The notes: a model not told the origin generated them from the sequence alone. A stretch of DNA of 64,000 nucleotides from Poseidonocella sedimentorum (GCF_900116005.1 NZ_FOYI01000004.1:225402-289401), one strand, 5' to 3'; counted from the first letter of the stretch, positions 53,221 through 63,243 are shown. Program-made: numbers and translations.

Positions 53221-54957
53221 TCAGCGCATCGCCAGCACGGCGAGGATCAGGCAGAGCAGCGCCAGAAGGCCCGAGAGCGTCTTCCAGAAACGCTCGGGGT
53301 CGCGCTCGGCGAGCGGGACCTGATGGCGCGCGCGATAGGCGAGGCTCGGGGCGCGCAGGTTGGCGGCGAACTCCGAGAGCGCGGGGTGGCGGCGGGCCGG
53401 ATCGGGATGCACCGCGCGGCGCAGCGCATCGTCGAGCCAGCCGGGGATGGGGTGCGCCGCATCGCGCGCGGAGCGATAGCGCAGGCGCATCCGATCCCGC
53501 GGGCTGCGGATCCGGCCGACGTGATTGCCATAGGGCAGCGCGCCGGTCAGCATCTCGTAGGTGATGACCCCGAGCGAAAAGAGATCGGCGCTCCAGCTCA
53601 CCGGATCGTTGGAAAAATACTCCGGCGCAGAGTATTGCACCGTGCCCATGACGCCATCCTCGGCCCGCGCCGGCGCGGCCTCCTGCACCCCGGCGACATA
53701 GGCCGCGCCGAAATCGATGATCTTCACCGTGCCGTCGCGGTCGATCATGATGTTCTCGGGGCGCAGATCCTGATGCAGCATCTCACGGCGGTGGAACATG
53801 CGCAGGCCCCGGATCACCTGTTCCACGATGTCGCGGACCTGTTCGAGATCGGGCGCGGGGGTGTCGCGCATCCATTGGCGCAGGGTCTGGCCTTCGATGA
53901 AATCGGTGACGACGTAGAGGCTGCTGCGCTCCTGCGGAAGGTCCGGCGCGCCGAGCACGTGGGGGCTGTCGATGCGCCGGGCGATCCATTCTTCCATGAG
54001 GAACCGGCGGAGCCAGTCGCGATCCTGACGGGCGTCGGACGACGGGATCTTGAGCGCCACGCGCCGCCCACCCGGGAGGCGCGCGAAATAGATGTGTGAG
54101 CGGTGGTTCGAATGGATCTGGCGCAGGATGGTGATCCCGTCGATCACGTCGCCGTCGCGCGGCAGCGGCGGGACGGGGAGCGCCTCAAGCTCGGTCTCGA
54201 ACCCGGTGTCCTCGGCGGCGGGGAGCGCGTCGATGGCCACGATCTGGACGGTGAGGTTGTCATCGCTGCCCGCCTTCAGCGCATCGTCCAGAATGCCGCG
54301 CGCGGCGGTATCGAGATCGGGGCCCTCGGCGATGCGCGCGGCCACGGCCCGGGCCGACCAGTGCTCATGCGCGCCGTCGGTGCTCAGCACGAAGACATCG
54401 CCCGGCTCGACCGGCACGCAGCGATAGCTCGGCTCGACACGCGGCGCGGCGCCCATGGCGCGGGTCAACACGTTTTCCGCCCCCTCCAGCGCGATGCGGT
54501 GGTCCTCGGTCAGCGGTTCGAGACTCTGGCCCGAAAGGCGCCAGATGCGGCTGTCGCCGACGTGAAACAGATGGGCGCTGCGGGCCTTGAGGATGAGCGC
54601 GGCGAGGGTGCAGACATGGCCGCGATCGGCATCGCCCGCCAGCCCGGCAAAGCCGCTCCGGGCATGGAGCCAGCTGTTGGTGGCGGCGATCACGCGGGAC
54701 GCGGCGGTGCGCACGGTCCAGGAGGCGGGGGTCGCGAAATAATCCGTGAGCAGGGCTTTGACCGTCATCTCGGCGGCCTCGGCGCTGACCTGGGAGGTGG
54801 AGATCCCGTCGGCCAGAACGAGCGCCGCGCCCTTGAGGTGCAGCGCGCGGCCCCGGGGCACGAGCGCGCCGTGAAAATCCTGATTGACCGGCTTCACCCC
54901 CGCCGAGGAGGCTTGGCCGATACGCAGGGCGAGGGTGCTGGCGGTGTCTTTTGGCAT
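53221..54957 (-). CDS. PP2C phosphatase / Ser-Thr protein kinase fusion
   Basis: A 578-residue fusion. The N-terminal PP2C domain (to about 245) has VNQDFHG, LVLADGIS, GDSRIWRL and STDGAHEH. The kinase domain follows with the ATP lysine in VALKIP, a catalytic loop HQDLRPENIMID (HQD in place of HRD), DFGAAYVAG and SAPEYF. A single membrane helix ends the protein. Both activities look intact. Such fusions occur beside nitrate/nitrite assimilation genes, and here it lies between cynS and a nitrite-channel gene. Confidence 0.88.
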   Translation of the reverse strand: MPKDTASTLALRIGQASSAGVKPVNQDFHGALVPRGRALHLKGAALVLADGISTSQVSAEAAEMTVKALLTDYFATPASWTVRTAASRVIAATNSWLHARSGFAGLAGDADRGHVCTLAALILKARSAHLFHVGDSRIWRLSGQSLEPLTEDHRIALEGAENVLTRAMGAAPRVEPSYRCVPVEPGDVFVLSTDGAHEHWSARAVAARIAEGPDLDTAARGILDDALKAGSDDNLTVQIVAIDALPAAEDTGFETELEALPVPPLPRDGDVIDGITILRQIHSNHRSHIYFARLPGGRRVALKIPSSDARQDRDWLRRFLMEEWIARRIDSPHVLGAPDLPQERSSLYVVTDFIEGQTLRQWMRDTPAPDLEQVRDIVEQVIRGLRMFHRREMLHQDLRPENIMIDRDGTVKIIDFGAAYVAGVQEAAPARAEDGVMGTVQYSAPEYFSNDPVSWSADLFSLGVITYEMLTGALPYGNHVGRIRSPRDRMRLRYRSARDAAHPIPGWLDDALRRAVHPDPARRHPALSEFAANLRAPSLAYRARHQVPLAERDPERFWKTLSGLLALLCLILAVLAMR

Positions 54958-55017
54958 GAGGCGCTCGGACGCAATCGGGCCCCGCGGCGATGCGCGGGGC
55001 CCGGCCTGCGGTGGGGC

Positions 55018-55851
55018 TTATTCGGCCGGGGTGCCGACAGCTTGGACCACGCGTTTGGGCGAGGTCTTGTAGTGGGTCGAGTAGAGCATCGCGCCGACAA
55101 AGGTCAGCCCGCCCACGAGGTTGCCGACCACGGTCGGGATCTCGTTGTAAAGCAGGTAGTCGCCCCAGGTGAAATCCGCGCCGAGCAGGATGCCGATGGG
55201 GAAGAGGAACATGTTCACGATGGAGTGCTCGAACCCGAGATAGAAGAAGATCAGGATCGGCATCCACATCGCCATGATCTTGCCGGAAACCGAGGTCGAC
55301 ATCATCGCCGCGACCACGCCGGTGGAGACCATCCAGTTGCACATCACGGCGCGCACGAAGAGCGTCAGCATCCCGCCGCCGCCCGCTTCGGCGTAGCCGA
55401 TGGTGCGGGAGTGGCCGATGTTCATCAACCGATCGCCCACCGCGTTGGGCTCGGTGGTGAAGCCCATGGTGAAGGTGATGGCCATGAAGACAGCGGTGGT
55501 CATCGCGCCGGCGAAGTTGCCGACGAAGACCAGACCCCAGTTGCGCAACATGGCGCTCGTGGTCACGCCGGGGCGCTTGTCGAAGAGCGCGAGCGGCACC
55601 AGCGTGAAGACGCCCGTGAGCAGATCGAAGCCGAGCAGATAGAGCGTGCAGAACCCGACAGGGAAGAGCAGCGCGCCGATGATGAAGCTGCCGGTGTTGA
55701 CCGCGACGGTGACGGCAAAGGCGGCGGCCAGCGCGAGGATGGCGCCGGCCATGTAGGCGCGGATGAGCGTGTCCTTGGTGGACATCATGACTTTGGATTC
55801 ACCGGCATCCACCATTTTGGCGGCGAACTCGGCGGGTTGAACATATGACAT
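55018..55851 (-). CDS. Formate/nitrite transporter family channel
   Basis: A 277-residue FNT channel with six membrane helices. The signature-like GFEHSIVNMFLFPIG and the MVSTGVVAAMMS segment are present. Given the divergent nitrite reductase gene, nitrite is the likely substrate, although formate cannot be excluded by sequence. ATG 55851 has AAGGA upstream. The phosphatase/kinase gene follows 60 bases downstream on the same strand. Confidence 0.88.
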   Translation of the reverse strand: MSYVQPAEFAAKMVDAGESKVMMSTKDTLIRAYMAGAILALAAAFAVTVAVNTGSFIIGALLFPVGFCTLYLLGFDLLTGVFTLVPLALFDKRPGVTTSAMLRNWGLVFVGNFAGAMTTAVFMAITFTMGFTTEPNAVGDRLMNIGHSRTIGYAEAGGGGMLTLFVRAVMCNWMVSTGVVAAMMSTSVSGKIMAMWMPILIFFYLGFEHSIVNMFLFPIGILLGADFTWGDYLLYNEIPTVVGNLVGGLTFVGAMLYSTHYKTSPKRVVQAVGTPAE

Positions 55852-56647
55852 CTCGATCTGTCCTTCTGTATCTGGTTGATCTGGCGTTGGGGGCCGCGCG
55901 TCTGGCAAGGCCCCGAAGGGTGATGCGGCGAGGTCGTCGGGCGGCCGCACGCAGCAGGTGTTGGGGGTATGAAGGCGGGGGCGTGGCTGCCGGGTTTCGA
56001 TCCTTTGCTGCTGTGGATGAGCTCGCAGAGGATCGGGACAAGCGCGCGCCGATCGCACCCCGGGGGTTCGGGGAGCAAGCTCAGCGCCGTTGCTGTGGTC
56101 CCGTGTGCCGGGGCTATGTCGTGAGGGGCCGCACCGTTGCGGCGGGCGCGAAGGACGCGCCGATAGCTCAACCTTCGGCAGCACGCGGCGAGTCTGGCAA
56201 GCCGGTTTCTCGCAAAACCCGCCCTTTTGGCCGGATTTTTGCGGAGCACGCGCCGCCACGCACAATTATTACGCGCTGCACTGCGGCGTGCGGGGCTGGA
56301 ACCGGGCCGGAAGCTCACCGAATCGCTCGGCGGGGCCGGGCAGCGGCGCGGAATGCGCATTCAGACGCGCTTTCGCGCCCGGTTTGCGCCCATTGAGTCC
56401 GCGTCTGCCCAATGCATGATCACATTGCCGCCGCCGCCATTGCCCGCGCGGGCAATGGCCTCTCTCCGGCTTGACAAGCCCCATGGCAATGACTGACCTC
56501 AACCTCATAGCGCGCGTGGCTCCGGCCCGCCGCCCGTCAGACAACGACGTCTGCACCGCGATGCGCCCATCGCACTCGGCACCAAAGGCGGTGCGAACCT
56601 TCCAGATTCCTCCCGAGATCCATCGGGCCCTTCAAGGAGCGTTCCCT
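55852..56647. other. Long divergent control region between the channel and nitrite reductase genes
   Basis: About 800 bases with no supportable gene. It contains a 7-bp-stem hairpin (CGCAAAA 56211 with TTTTGCG 56237), a perfect 22-bp palindrome at 56437 and a TTGACA at 56472. Open frames here have no start signals and odd composition. Its length suggests regulatory leaders for one or both nitrite genes. Confidence 0.55.
56437..56458. promoter_or_regulatory. Perfect 22-bp palindrome upstream of nirA
   Basis: CCATTGCCCGC and GCGGGCAATGG form an uninterrupted dyad 190 bases before the nirA start, next to a second CATTGC half-site at 56423. It is a good candidate operator for a dimeric regulator; the protein is unknown. 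Confidence 0.5.
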
Positions 56648-58396
56648 ATGCCGTCCGAGCCCCAGACCACCGGTGGTTTTTCATCCGAACAACAATCCTA
56701 CCTCGTCGATGTCATGGCGCGGCTCAAGCTGCACCAGGCCTTCCAGTCCGGTGAGGCGGAGGCCGCCGCGCCCGAGACGGTCTACGGCACCCCACTCGAA
56801 GACCTCGCGAAGGAAGAGGTGAAAAAGCACGAGATTAACCCCAGTGACCTTTGGGAGCATCTCGAACGCTGGACCGCGAAGAACGAGATCGCCACCGGGC
56901 TCGATCAGTTCCTCCTGCGCCACTGGGGCTTTTTCAACGTCGAGCCCAACAGCCCCGGCTACATGATGCGGATGCGCATCCCGGCCTGCAAACTGCGCGG
57001 CGACCAGATGATCGCACTGGCCGAGATCTGCGAGAAATACACCGGCGGCTATGCCCATGTGACCACGCGCGGCAATTTCCAGATGCGCGAGATCGAGCCG
57101 AAAAACGTCATCAACATCATCTACGCGCTGCAGGACGCGGGCCTCTCCTGCCATGGCTCGGGCGCCGATTCTGCGCGCAACATGACGACAACGCCCACCG
57201 CCGGGTTCGACCCGGCCGAGATCATTGACCTCGCTCCCCAGACGATTCACCTCTCCAACCTCGTCATGCGCACCCGCGAGTTGCAGGGCATCCCGCGCAA
57301 GTTCAACATCTCCTTCGACAATGGCGGCACGATCTCCTGCGTGAGCGACACCAATGACATCAGCTTTCAGGCCGTCGAGATCGGCGAGAATGAGGCCGGG
57401 CTCGCGCCGGGCGTCTACTGCCGGATCCTGCTCGGCGGGATCACCGGCCACAAGGATTTCGCCCGCGATACCGGCATCATTTGCCGCCCCGAGGATACCG
57501 TTCAGATCGCCGCCGCGATGCTGCATGTCTTCGTCGAGCACGGCGACCGGACCAACCGCAAACGCGCGCGGCTGAAGTACCTGCTGGATGCCAACGGGTT
57601 CGACTGGTTCATCGAGCGCACCCGCGAAAACCTCGCCAAATTCGACTGCGCGGCCGAGCTTGTGCCGCTCTCCATCGAGCATGACGCGCCGCGCGCGCCC
57701 GTCGACCGGCAGGCCCATGTCGGCATCCACGCGCAGAAGGCGCCGGGGATGAACTACGCCGGGCTGGTGCTGGAGATGGGGCGCCTCTCGCACCAGCAGC
57801 TGCGGGCGATCGGTGAAATCGCGATGCGCTCGGGGCAAAACGACGTGCGGCTCACCGTCTGGCAGAACGTGCTCATCCCCCATATCGCCGATGCGGATGT
57901 GGGCGACGTGGTCGCCCGGCTGGACGCGTCCGGCCTGCCCACCAGCGCCACCGCCTTCGCCGCAGGGGCCGTCGCCTGCACCGGCAAGGCGGGCTGCAAG
58001 CTCGCGCAGGCCTTCACCAAGGAGGACGGCACGCGCCTCGTGCGCCATTTGGAAAGCCGCTTCAGCCTCGACCAGCCGATCAACATCCACCTCACCGGAT
58101 GCCCCAATTCCTGCGCCCAGCATTACATCGGCGACATCGGGCTCATGGGCGTCACCACGGCGGAGGGCAAGCCGGGCTACAACATCGTGCTCGGCGGCGG
58201 CTGCGATCTCGATCGCGGGCTCGCGCGGCCGCTTTGCGGGCCGGTGGACGCCGAAGAGATAGATCAGCTGATCGAGAACGTCGTCGCCAATTACCTGGCG
58301 CGCCGGTCCGACGGCGAAAGTTTCCTCGCCTTCACCCGCCGCCTCAGCGACCAGGAGCTTCCCGAGCTTCTCGCCGCCAAAAGCCTCGCCGCCTGA
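56648..58396 (+). CDS. nirA: Assimilatory ferredoxin-type nitrite reductase (siroheme/4Fe-4S)
   Basis: A 582-residue siroheme enzyme that reduces nitrite to ammonium in the cytoplasm. The 4Fe-4S/siroheme cysteines are C444 and C450 (CTGKAGC), C485 and C489 (TGCPNSC). Siroheme-binding Arg-rich segments are MMRMRIPACKLRG and HVTTRGNFQMRE. Sulfite reductase is the alternative, but the adjacent FNT channel and cyanase favour nitrite. ATG 56648 has AAGGAG upstream. The flavoprotein gene follows 23 bases later. Confidence 0.85.
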   Translation: MPSEPQTTGGFSSEQQSYLVDVMARLKLHQAFQSGEAEAAAPETVYGTPLEDLAKEEVKKHEINPSDLWEHLERWTAKNEIATGLDQFLLRHWGFFNVEPNSPGYMMRMRIPACKLRGDQMIALAEICEKYTGGYAHVTTRGNFQMREIEPKNVINIIYALQDAGLSCHGSGADSARNMTTTPTAGFDPAEIIDLAPQTIHLSNLVMRTRELQGIPRKFNISFDNGGTISCVSDTNDISFQAVEIGENEAGLAPGVYCRILLGGITGHKDFARDTGIICRPEDTVQIAAAMLHVFVEHGDRTNRKRARLKYLLDANGFDWFIERTRENLAKFDCAAELVPLSIEHDAPRAPVDRQAHVGIHAQKAPGMNYAGLVLEMGRLSHQQLRAIGEIAMRSGQNDVRLTVWQNVLIPHIADADVGDVVARLDASGLPTSATAFAAGAVACTGKAGCKLAQAFTKEDGTRLVRHLESRFSLDQPINIHLTGCPNSCAQHYIGDIGLMGVTTAEGKPGYNIVLGGGCDLDRGLARPLCGPVDAEEIDQLIENVVANYLARRSDGESFLAFTRRLSDQELPELLAAKSLAA

Positions 58397-58419
58397 GCCG
58401 CCTGACAGGACCCGCAGAC

Positions 58420-60171
58420 ATGACCAGACCCGAAACCGGAATTCTCGACAAGCTGGCCTTTGCCATCGGCCAGACCGAAACCGCCAGAGCGCCCCAGTTC
58501 CTGCCCGAAGACGCGCCCTTCGAGGCCGATCAGCGGCATTGGCTGAACGGGTTGCTGACCGGCCTCAACGCCATCGCCCAGGCCTCCGCCGGCACCGGGG
58601 CCGAGGCGGCGCCGGGCACTGCGCTGACCGTGCTCTATGGCTCCCAGTCCGGGACCTGCGAGTCGCTCGCCAAGGACCTGCGCAAATTCGCCAAGACTCA
58701 AGGGTTCGAGGCCAGCGTGGCCGATCTCGATTCGGTAGAGATCTCGGACCTTGCGGCCATCAACCACCTGCTGATCCTCGCCGCCACCACCGGCGAGGGC
58801 GAGCCGACGGACAATGCGCGCGGCTTTTACAAGGCCCTGCTCGCCGAGGATGCGCCTGCCCTGCCCGAAACGCTGAATTTCAGCGTCTGCGGCCTGGGCG
58901 ACAGCAGCTATGCGCTGTTCAACAAGGCGGCGGTGGATATCGATGCGCGGCTGGGCGAGTTGGGGGCCACGCGGGTGCAGGATCTGGTGGCCTGCGACGT
59001 GGCCTACGAGGACGACTACGGCGCGTGGAAAGAGGCGGTGTTCCAGACCGAGCCCTTCGCCTCAGCCGCCGGGGCCGCCTCCGCGCCCGCCCCCGAAGCC
59101 GGGCCCGCCTTCGACAAGAACCATCCCTTCCTCGCCACGCTGCTGGAGGTCCGCTGTCTCAACGTCGAGGGTTCGGCCAAGACGGTGAACCACGTGGAGA
59201 TTTCGCTCGCCGGTGGCGGCGAGGATCTCGACTATGCGGTGGGCGATGCGCTCGGGCTCTGGCCGATCAACTGCCCCGAGGAGGTCCGCGCGATTCTGGC
59301 CGCGACCGGGTTTACCGGGGCCGAGCCGATCATGCTCAAGACCGGGCCCTCGGGCCTGCGCGCGGCGCTGCTGACCCGGCTCGATCTGACCACCGCGACC
59401 CCCGCCACGCGCGAGGCCTGGGGCGGGGCCGAGATGGAGGCGCCACAGGTGATCGACCTGCTGCGCGCCGGGGTCGAGGGCATGACGCCGCAGATGCTCG
59501 TCGACGGGCTGCGCCCGCTCCAACCGCGGCTCTACTCGATCTCGTCGAGCCCCCGCAAACACCCCGGCGAGGTCCACCTCACCGTCGGCGAGGTGCATTA
59601 CGATCTGCACGGCTCGGCGCGCAAGGGCTGCGCCTCGACCTATCTCGGCCAGCGCCTCACCCCCGGCGCGACGGTCGGCGTCTACATCCAGCGCTCGGCC
59701 CATTTCCACGCGCCCGCGGATGACGCATCGCCCCTGATCATGATCGGCCCCGGCACCGGCATCGCCCCCTTCCGCGCCTTCCTCGAAGAGCGCGAGATGC
59801 GCGGGGCAACGGGGCCCAACTGGCTCTTTTTCGGCGATCAGCACGAGGCCACCGACTACCTCTACCGCGATGAAATCGCCGACTGGCAGGTGAGCGGGCT
59901 CCTGACCCGCGCCAGCCTCGCATGGTCGCGCGACGGGGCCGAGAAGGTCTATGTCCAGCATCTGATCAAACGCGAGGGCGCGGAGTTTTTCGGCTGGCTG
60001 GAGTCGGGCGGCGCAATCTACATCTGCGGCGATGCCACGCGCATGGCGGCGGATGTGGAGGCGGCGATCCTTGCGGTTATCGCGGAGCATGGGAAGATGG
60101 ATGCGGAGGCCGCGCGCGTCTATCTGGATGTGCTGGCCAAGAGCCACCGGTATCAGCGGGACGTTTACTGA
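58420..60171 (+). CDS. CysJ-like diflavin reductase, probable electron donor to the nitrite reductase
   Basis: A 583-residue protein with a flavodoxin domain at about 65-205 (TVLYGSQSGTCESLAKDL, AATTGEGEPTDNA), a connecting FAD domain (RLYSISSSPRKHPGEVHL) and an NADPH domain (GPGTGIAPFRAFLEER, YICGDATRMAADVEAA). It is built like sulfite reductase alpha subunit and cytochrome P450 reductase. Next to nirA it should pass electrons from NADPH to the siroheme enzyme. That NirA would use a diflavin partner instead of ferredoxin is inference. Confidence 0.86.
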   Translation: MTRPETGILDKLAFAIGQTETARAPQFLPEDAPFEADQRHWLNGLLTGLNAIAQASAGTGAEAAPGTALTVLYGSQSGTCESLAKDLRKFAKTQGFEASVADLDSVEISDLAAINHLLILAATTGEGEPTDNARGFYKALLAEDAPALPETLNFSVCGLGDSSYALFNKAAVDIDARLGELGATRVQDLVACDVAYEDDYGAWKEAVFQTEPFASAAGAASAPAPEAGPAFDKNHPFLATLLEVRCLNVEGSAKTVNHVEISLAGGGEDLDYAVGDALGLWPINCPEEVRAILAATGFTGAEPIMLKTGPSGLRAALLTRLDLTTATPATREAWGGAEMEAPQVIDLLRAGVEGMTPQMLVDGLRPLQPRLYSISSSPRKHPGEVHLTVGEVHYDLHGSARKGCASTYLGQRLTPGATVGVYIQRSAHFHAPADDASPLIMIGPGTGIAPFRAFLEEREMRGATGPNWLFFGDQHEATDYLYRDEIADWQVSGLLTRASLAWSRDGAEKVYVQHLIKREGAEFFGWLESGGAIYICGDATRMAADVEAAILAVIAEHGKMDAEAARVYLDVLAKSHRYQRDVY

Positions 60172-60180
60172 CGTTGCAAG

Positions 60181-60336
60181 CTTTGGCGCGGGCCGACCAG
60201 CCTCGGGCCGCGCCCGACCCTTCCCCGGGAGGGCGAAGGTCGATGGGCCTGGCCGCACAGCCGTCGTCCGGTGCGGTCAAGATGACGCGCAGACCATGAG
60301 AGACCCCAAGCACCATCCCAGTATCGGGCGCGGCCC
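60181..60336 (+). repeat. Dispersed intergenic repeat, copy A
   Basis: About 156 bases beginning CTTTGGCGCGGGCCGACCAG and ending CCCAGTATCGGGCGCGGC. The left part (GGCGCGG with CCGCGCC) and the middle CCGGGAGGGCGAAGG and GCCGCACAG blocks recur in the copy at 63759. It lies after the CysJ-like gene. Confidence 0.6.
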
Positions 60337-60370
60337 TATTCGTCTCGATCGAACCTCCTGACCCAACACG

Positions 60371-60400
60371 AAAAAACCCGGGCTTGCGGCCCGGGTTTTT
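60371..60400. terminator. Bidirectional terminator between the CysJ-like and atpF genes
   Basis: AAAAAACCCGGGC and GCCCGGGTTTTT form an inverted repeat around a short loop, with T runs on both strands, between two convergent genes. Confidence 0.9.
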
Positions 60401-60421
60401 CAAGTCGAATGTCGCGACGGC

Positions 60422-60994
60422 TCAGTGGAGCTTGGCGTCGACCTCGGTGATGGAGGCGTCGATCAGCGCGTTGGCTTTCTCGGCGTTCATCTGGCCGGCC
60501 ACGACCTCACGCGCCGCGGCAATGGCCACGGCCACGGCCTTGTTGCGCACGTCGCGCACGGCGCCGGCTTCGGCGGAGGCGATCTGCTCCTCGGCCCCGG
60601 CAAGTCGGCGCGCGATCGAGCGCTGGAGCTCGGCCTTGGCTTGCTCGGCGGCACTGGCGGCTTCTTCGCGGGCCTGTGTGATGATCCGCTCGGCCTGGGC
60701 TTCGACGTCCTTCTGCTTGCGCTCATAGGAGGCGAGCAGCGACTGGGCCTCTTCGCGCAGGGCGCGCGCTTCGCTCAGTTCGGACTGGATCCCCTCGGCA
60801 CGCTTGTCGAGCATGCCGATGATCAGGCCCGGGACCTTGAAGTAGAGCAGGATCGCGCAGAAGGCGATGAAGCCAAGCAGGACGATGAAGTCGGTGTTCT
60901 TGAGCGAGAAGAACGGGCCGGTGGCGGCGAAGGCGGGGCTCGCCATCAGCGCCATGGCCAGAGGCAGGGTCAGGTTGCGCAGCATCGGGCTCAT
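60422..60994 (-). CDS. atpF: ATP synthase F0 subunit b
   Basis: A 190-residue stator subunit. A signal-like hydrophobic start is followed by the membrane helix ([20 protein letters not shown]) and a long coiled coil rich in Ala, Glu and Arg. It overlaps the b' gene by four bases. ATG 60985 (fourth residue) has a better-spaced AAAGGA and may be the real start. It is the last gene of this atp operon; the convergent terminator lies just beyond. Confidence 0.93.
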   Translation of the reverse strand: MSPMLRNLTLPLAMALMASPAFAATGPFFSLKNTDFIVLLGFIAFCAILLYFKVPGLIIGMLDKRAEGIQSELSEARALREEAQSLLASYERKQKDVEAQAERIITQAREEAASAAEQAKAELQRSIARRLAGAEEQIASAEAGAVRDVRNKAVAVAIAAAREVVAGQMNAEKANALIDASITEVDAKLH

Positions 60995-61539
60995 CCTTTC
61001 GTCTGCTTTTCGACCGCGGCCGAAACGGCGGCGTCGTCGGCGGTGCCGCCAAGGGCGGAGACGATGGCCTGCGCGGTGTCGCGCGCAACCTCGGTCACGC
61101 TCTCCAGGGCGCTGGCGCGGATCTCGGCGATGGCCGCTTCGGATTCGCCGGTCTTCTCGGCGATCTGGGCATCGGCGGCCGCGATGGCCTTGTCGAGCTC
61201 GACCTGGATCTCGGCGCGGGTCTCGGCGGCGATGCGTTGCGCCTCGGCGCGGGCATCGGCGAGCGCCTTGTCATAGGCCTTCTCCGCCTCGTCCGCCTGG
61301 GCCTTGAGCTCCTCGGCGGCGGCGATGTCATTGGTGATGGTGCCCTGGCGTTCGGCCAGAACCGCGCCGATGCGCGGAAGAGCGATGCGCGAAAGCAGGA
61401 AGTAGATTGCGGCGAGGGTCACCAGCAACCAGAAGATCTGGTTGGGGAACCAGTCGAAGCAGAGCTGGGGAAGGCCGATGGCGCTGCCATCCGCGCCGAC
61501 GCAGCTGCCAACCGCTTCTGATGTTGTCTCGGTCGCCAT
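60991..61539 (-). CDS. atpG: ATP synthase F0 subunit b'
   Basis: A 182-residue second b-type subunit, typical of photosynthetic lineages and alphaproteobacteria. It has one membrane helix ([20 protein letters not shown]) and a coiled coil. The N-terminal [12 protein letters not shown] resembles that of atpB (MATETTAQ), both starting the same way. It forms a heterodimeric stator with subunit b. Confidence 0.9.
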   Translation of the reverse strand: MATETTSEAVGSCVGADGSAIGLPQLCFDWFPNQIFWLLVTLAAIYFLLSRIALPRIGAVLAERQGTITNDIAAAEELKAQADEAEKAYDKALADARAEAQRIAAETRAEIQVELDKAIAAADAQIAEKTGESEAAIAEIRASALESVTEVARDTAQAIVSALGGTADDAAVSAAVEKQTKG

Positions 61540-61643
61540 GTGGCCGGACTCCCGGGTGGTGGTCTCGAAAGGAAACCGTCTCGTGTCATCGGGCGAACCG
61601 GAACTCCCGGCCCGCCCGCGCGTAAGGATCGGTCAGTCGCGGA

Positions 61644-61880
61644 TCAGACCGCGAACATCAGCAGAAGGGCGACGAGGAACGAGAAGATCCCGAGCGCTTC
61701 CGCGAAGGCGATGCCGATGAAGAGCGTCGCGGTCTGGCCGGCTGCGGCCGAGGGGTTGCGCAGGGCGCCGGCGAGGAAGTTGCCAGCAACGTGGCCCACA
61801 CCGATGGCCGCCGCGCCGGAGCCGATGCCTGCGAGGCCAGCACCGATGAATTGGCCGAGTTCTGCGATATTGCCTTCCAT
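61644..61880 (-). CDS. atpE: ATP synthase F0 subunit c
   Basis: A 78-residue proteolipid with two membrane helices joined by the polar loop ALRNPSAA (R41). The proton-carrying residue is E61 (IAFAEALG). Length and motif fit alphaproteobacterial c subunits. Confidence 0.96.
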   Translation of the reverse strand: MEGNIAELGQFIGAGLAGIGSGAAAIGVGHVAGNFLAGALRNPSAAAGQTATLFIGIAFAEALGIFSFLVALLLMFAV

Positions 61881-61946
61881 TGTTCTTCTCTCCTTACGAT
61901 GGAATTGCGAATTGGGTGTGGCGGCCCGGAGGCGCGCCGGTGTTCG

Positions 61947-62708
61947 TTAGTGGCTCGGATGCAGGGCATCCTTGAGGTAGACACAGGTCAGGATGGTGAA
62001 GACGTAGGCCTGGATGAAGGCCACAAGCACTTCGAGCCCGTAGATCGCCGTCACCGCGATGATCGAGAACGGCGCGATCGCCGCGATCGCCGCGAAGCCC
62101 GCGAAAACCTTGATCACCGCGTGGCCCGCCATCAGGTTGCCGGCAAGACGGATCGAGTGGCTGACGGGGCGGACGAAGTAGGAAATCACCTCGATGACCG
62201 CGAGGATCGGCCGCAGCGCGAGCGGCGCCGAGGCGACCCAGAAGAGGTTGAGGAACGCTTTGCCGTTCTTGGCGAAGCCGATCACCGTCACGGTGATGAA
62301 GACGGCGAAGGCGAGGATCGCGGTCACGGCGATATGCGAGGTCGTGGTGAACGCCGTCGGCAGCAGGCCGAGGAAGTTGGCCACCACGATGAACATGAAG
62401 AGCGTCATGATATAGGGGAAGTATTTCACCCCGTCCTTGCCCGCGACATCCTCGACCATCTTGTAGATAAAGCCGTAGGCGAGCTCGGCGATGGATTGCG
62501 ACCGGTTCGGCACGATGGCGCGCGAGCGGGTGCCGAAGACCAGAAGCGCCGCGATCACGAGGACGGAAAGCGCCATCCAGAGCGTCACGTTGGTGATCGT
62601 GTACCAATGCACCGGGCCATCGCCGAAGAGCGGCTTGACGATGAATTGATCCATCGGGTGGAAGGAAAGTCCACCGCTGTCACCCTGTGCGGTCGTCTCG
62701 GTCGCCAT
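61947..62708 (-). CDS. atpB: ATP synthase F0 subunit a
   Basis: A 253-residue membrane subunit with the essential R187 ([14 protein letters not shown]) and six or so helices. It overlaps atpI by 29 bases. It forms the proton half-channels facing the c ring. Confidence 0.96.
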   Translation of the reverse strand: MATETTAQGDSGGLSFHPMDQFIVKPLFGDGPVHWYTITNVTLWMALSVLVIAALLVFGTRSRAIVPNRSQSIAELAYGFIYKMVEDVAGKDGVKYFPYIMTLFMFIVVANFLGLLPTAFTTTSHIAVTAILAFAVFITVTVIGFAKNGKAFLNLFWVASAPLALRPILAVIEVISYFVRPVSHSIRLAGNLMAGHAVIKVFAGFAAIAAIAPFSIIAVTAIYGLEVLVAFIQAYVFTILTCVYLKDALHPSH

Positions 62709-63081
62709 GCGCCTTTGTCCCCTCGTCTGCGTTCGCGTCGTCTGCGTTATCGTCGTCTGCGGTCTCGCCGACGCCCAGTTCGAGCGCCTGTAGGCGTTGG
62801 ATCTCCTTGGCGCTGCGCATCATCACCTTGATGCCGGCCGCGAAGCCCAGAAATATGAACAGCACCATGAGCCAGGGTGTCGTGCCGAGGAGGCGGTCCA
62901 ACCCGTATCCGATGCCGAAGCCGATCCCGAGACCGGCCACAAGCTCTGTCACCATGCGCCAGGCGTGTTGCGCCTGAGAATAGTGCTCCTCCATGTGGGG
63001 CTTGGGCGCATGCTGGGCCCGAGCGGCCTCGATCCGTTCCGCTAGACTGGCCTTTGGCGTGTCATCGGAGGGCTCGTGCAT
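62680..63081 (-). CDS. atpI: ATP synthase assembly protein AtpI / F0F1 operon first gene
   Basis: A 133-residue protein with two membrane helices ([39 protein letters not shown]) and acidic tails. It probably helps c-ring assembly. ATG 63081 was chosen over an upstream start at 63111 because the usual Rhodobacterales N-terminus begins about here. A promoter-like pair lies just upstream. Confidence 0.88.
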   Translation of the reverse strand: MHEPSDDTPKASLAERIEAARAQHAPKPHMEEHYSQAQHAWRMVTELVAGLGIGFGIGYGLDRLLGTTPWLMVLFIFLGFAAGIKVMMRSAKEIQRLQALELGVGETADDDNADDANADEGTKAHGDRDDRTG

Positions 63082-63112
63082 GGCGGTTTCCCCGCTGGAA
63101 GATTGCGCCAAG

Positions 63113-63140
63113 TGCTATGCTGCGGGCGGGTGTGAGTCAA
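63113..63140 (-). promoter_or_regulatory. Candidate promoter of the atpI-B-E-b'-b operon
   Basis: On the minus strand TTGACT (63140-63135) and ATAGCA (63118-63113) are 16 bases apart and lie 32 bases before the atpI ATG. The -35 is good, the -10 moderate. Confidence 0.45.
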
Positions 63141-63243
63141 GCGCGGGTGAGGCGCGGTCAAGTCGTTGTATTTGCGTCACTTTATTCGCGCGGGTGAGGG
63201 GCGCCACGTCCCCCGCGGCCCCGCGCCCTGCCCCGCGGCATAT

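Noticed and set aside
55845..56556. Several open frames in the divergent nitrite control region
   Set aside because: No start signals, odd composition, and different frames disagree; treated as regulatory DNA.
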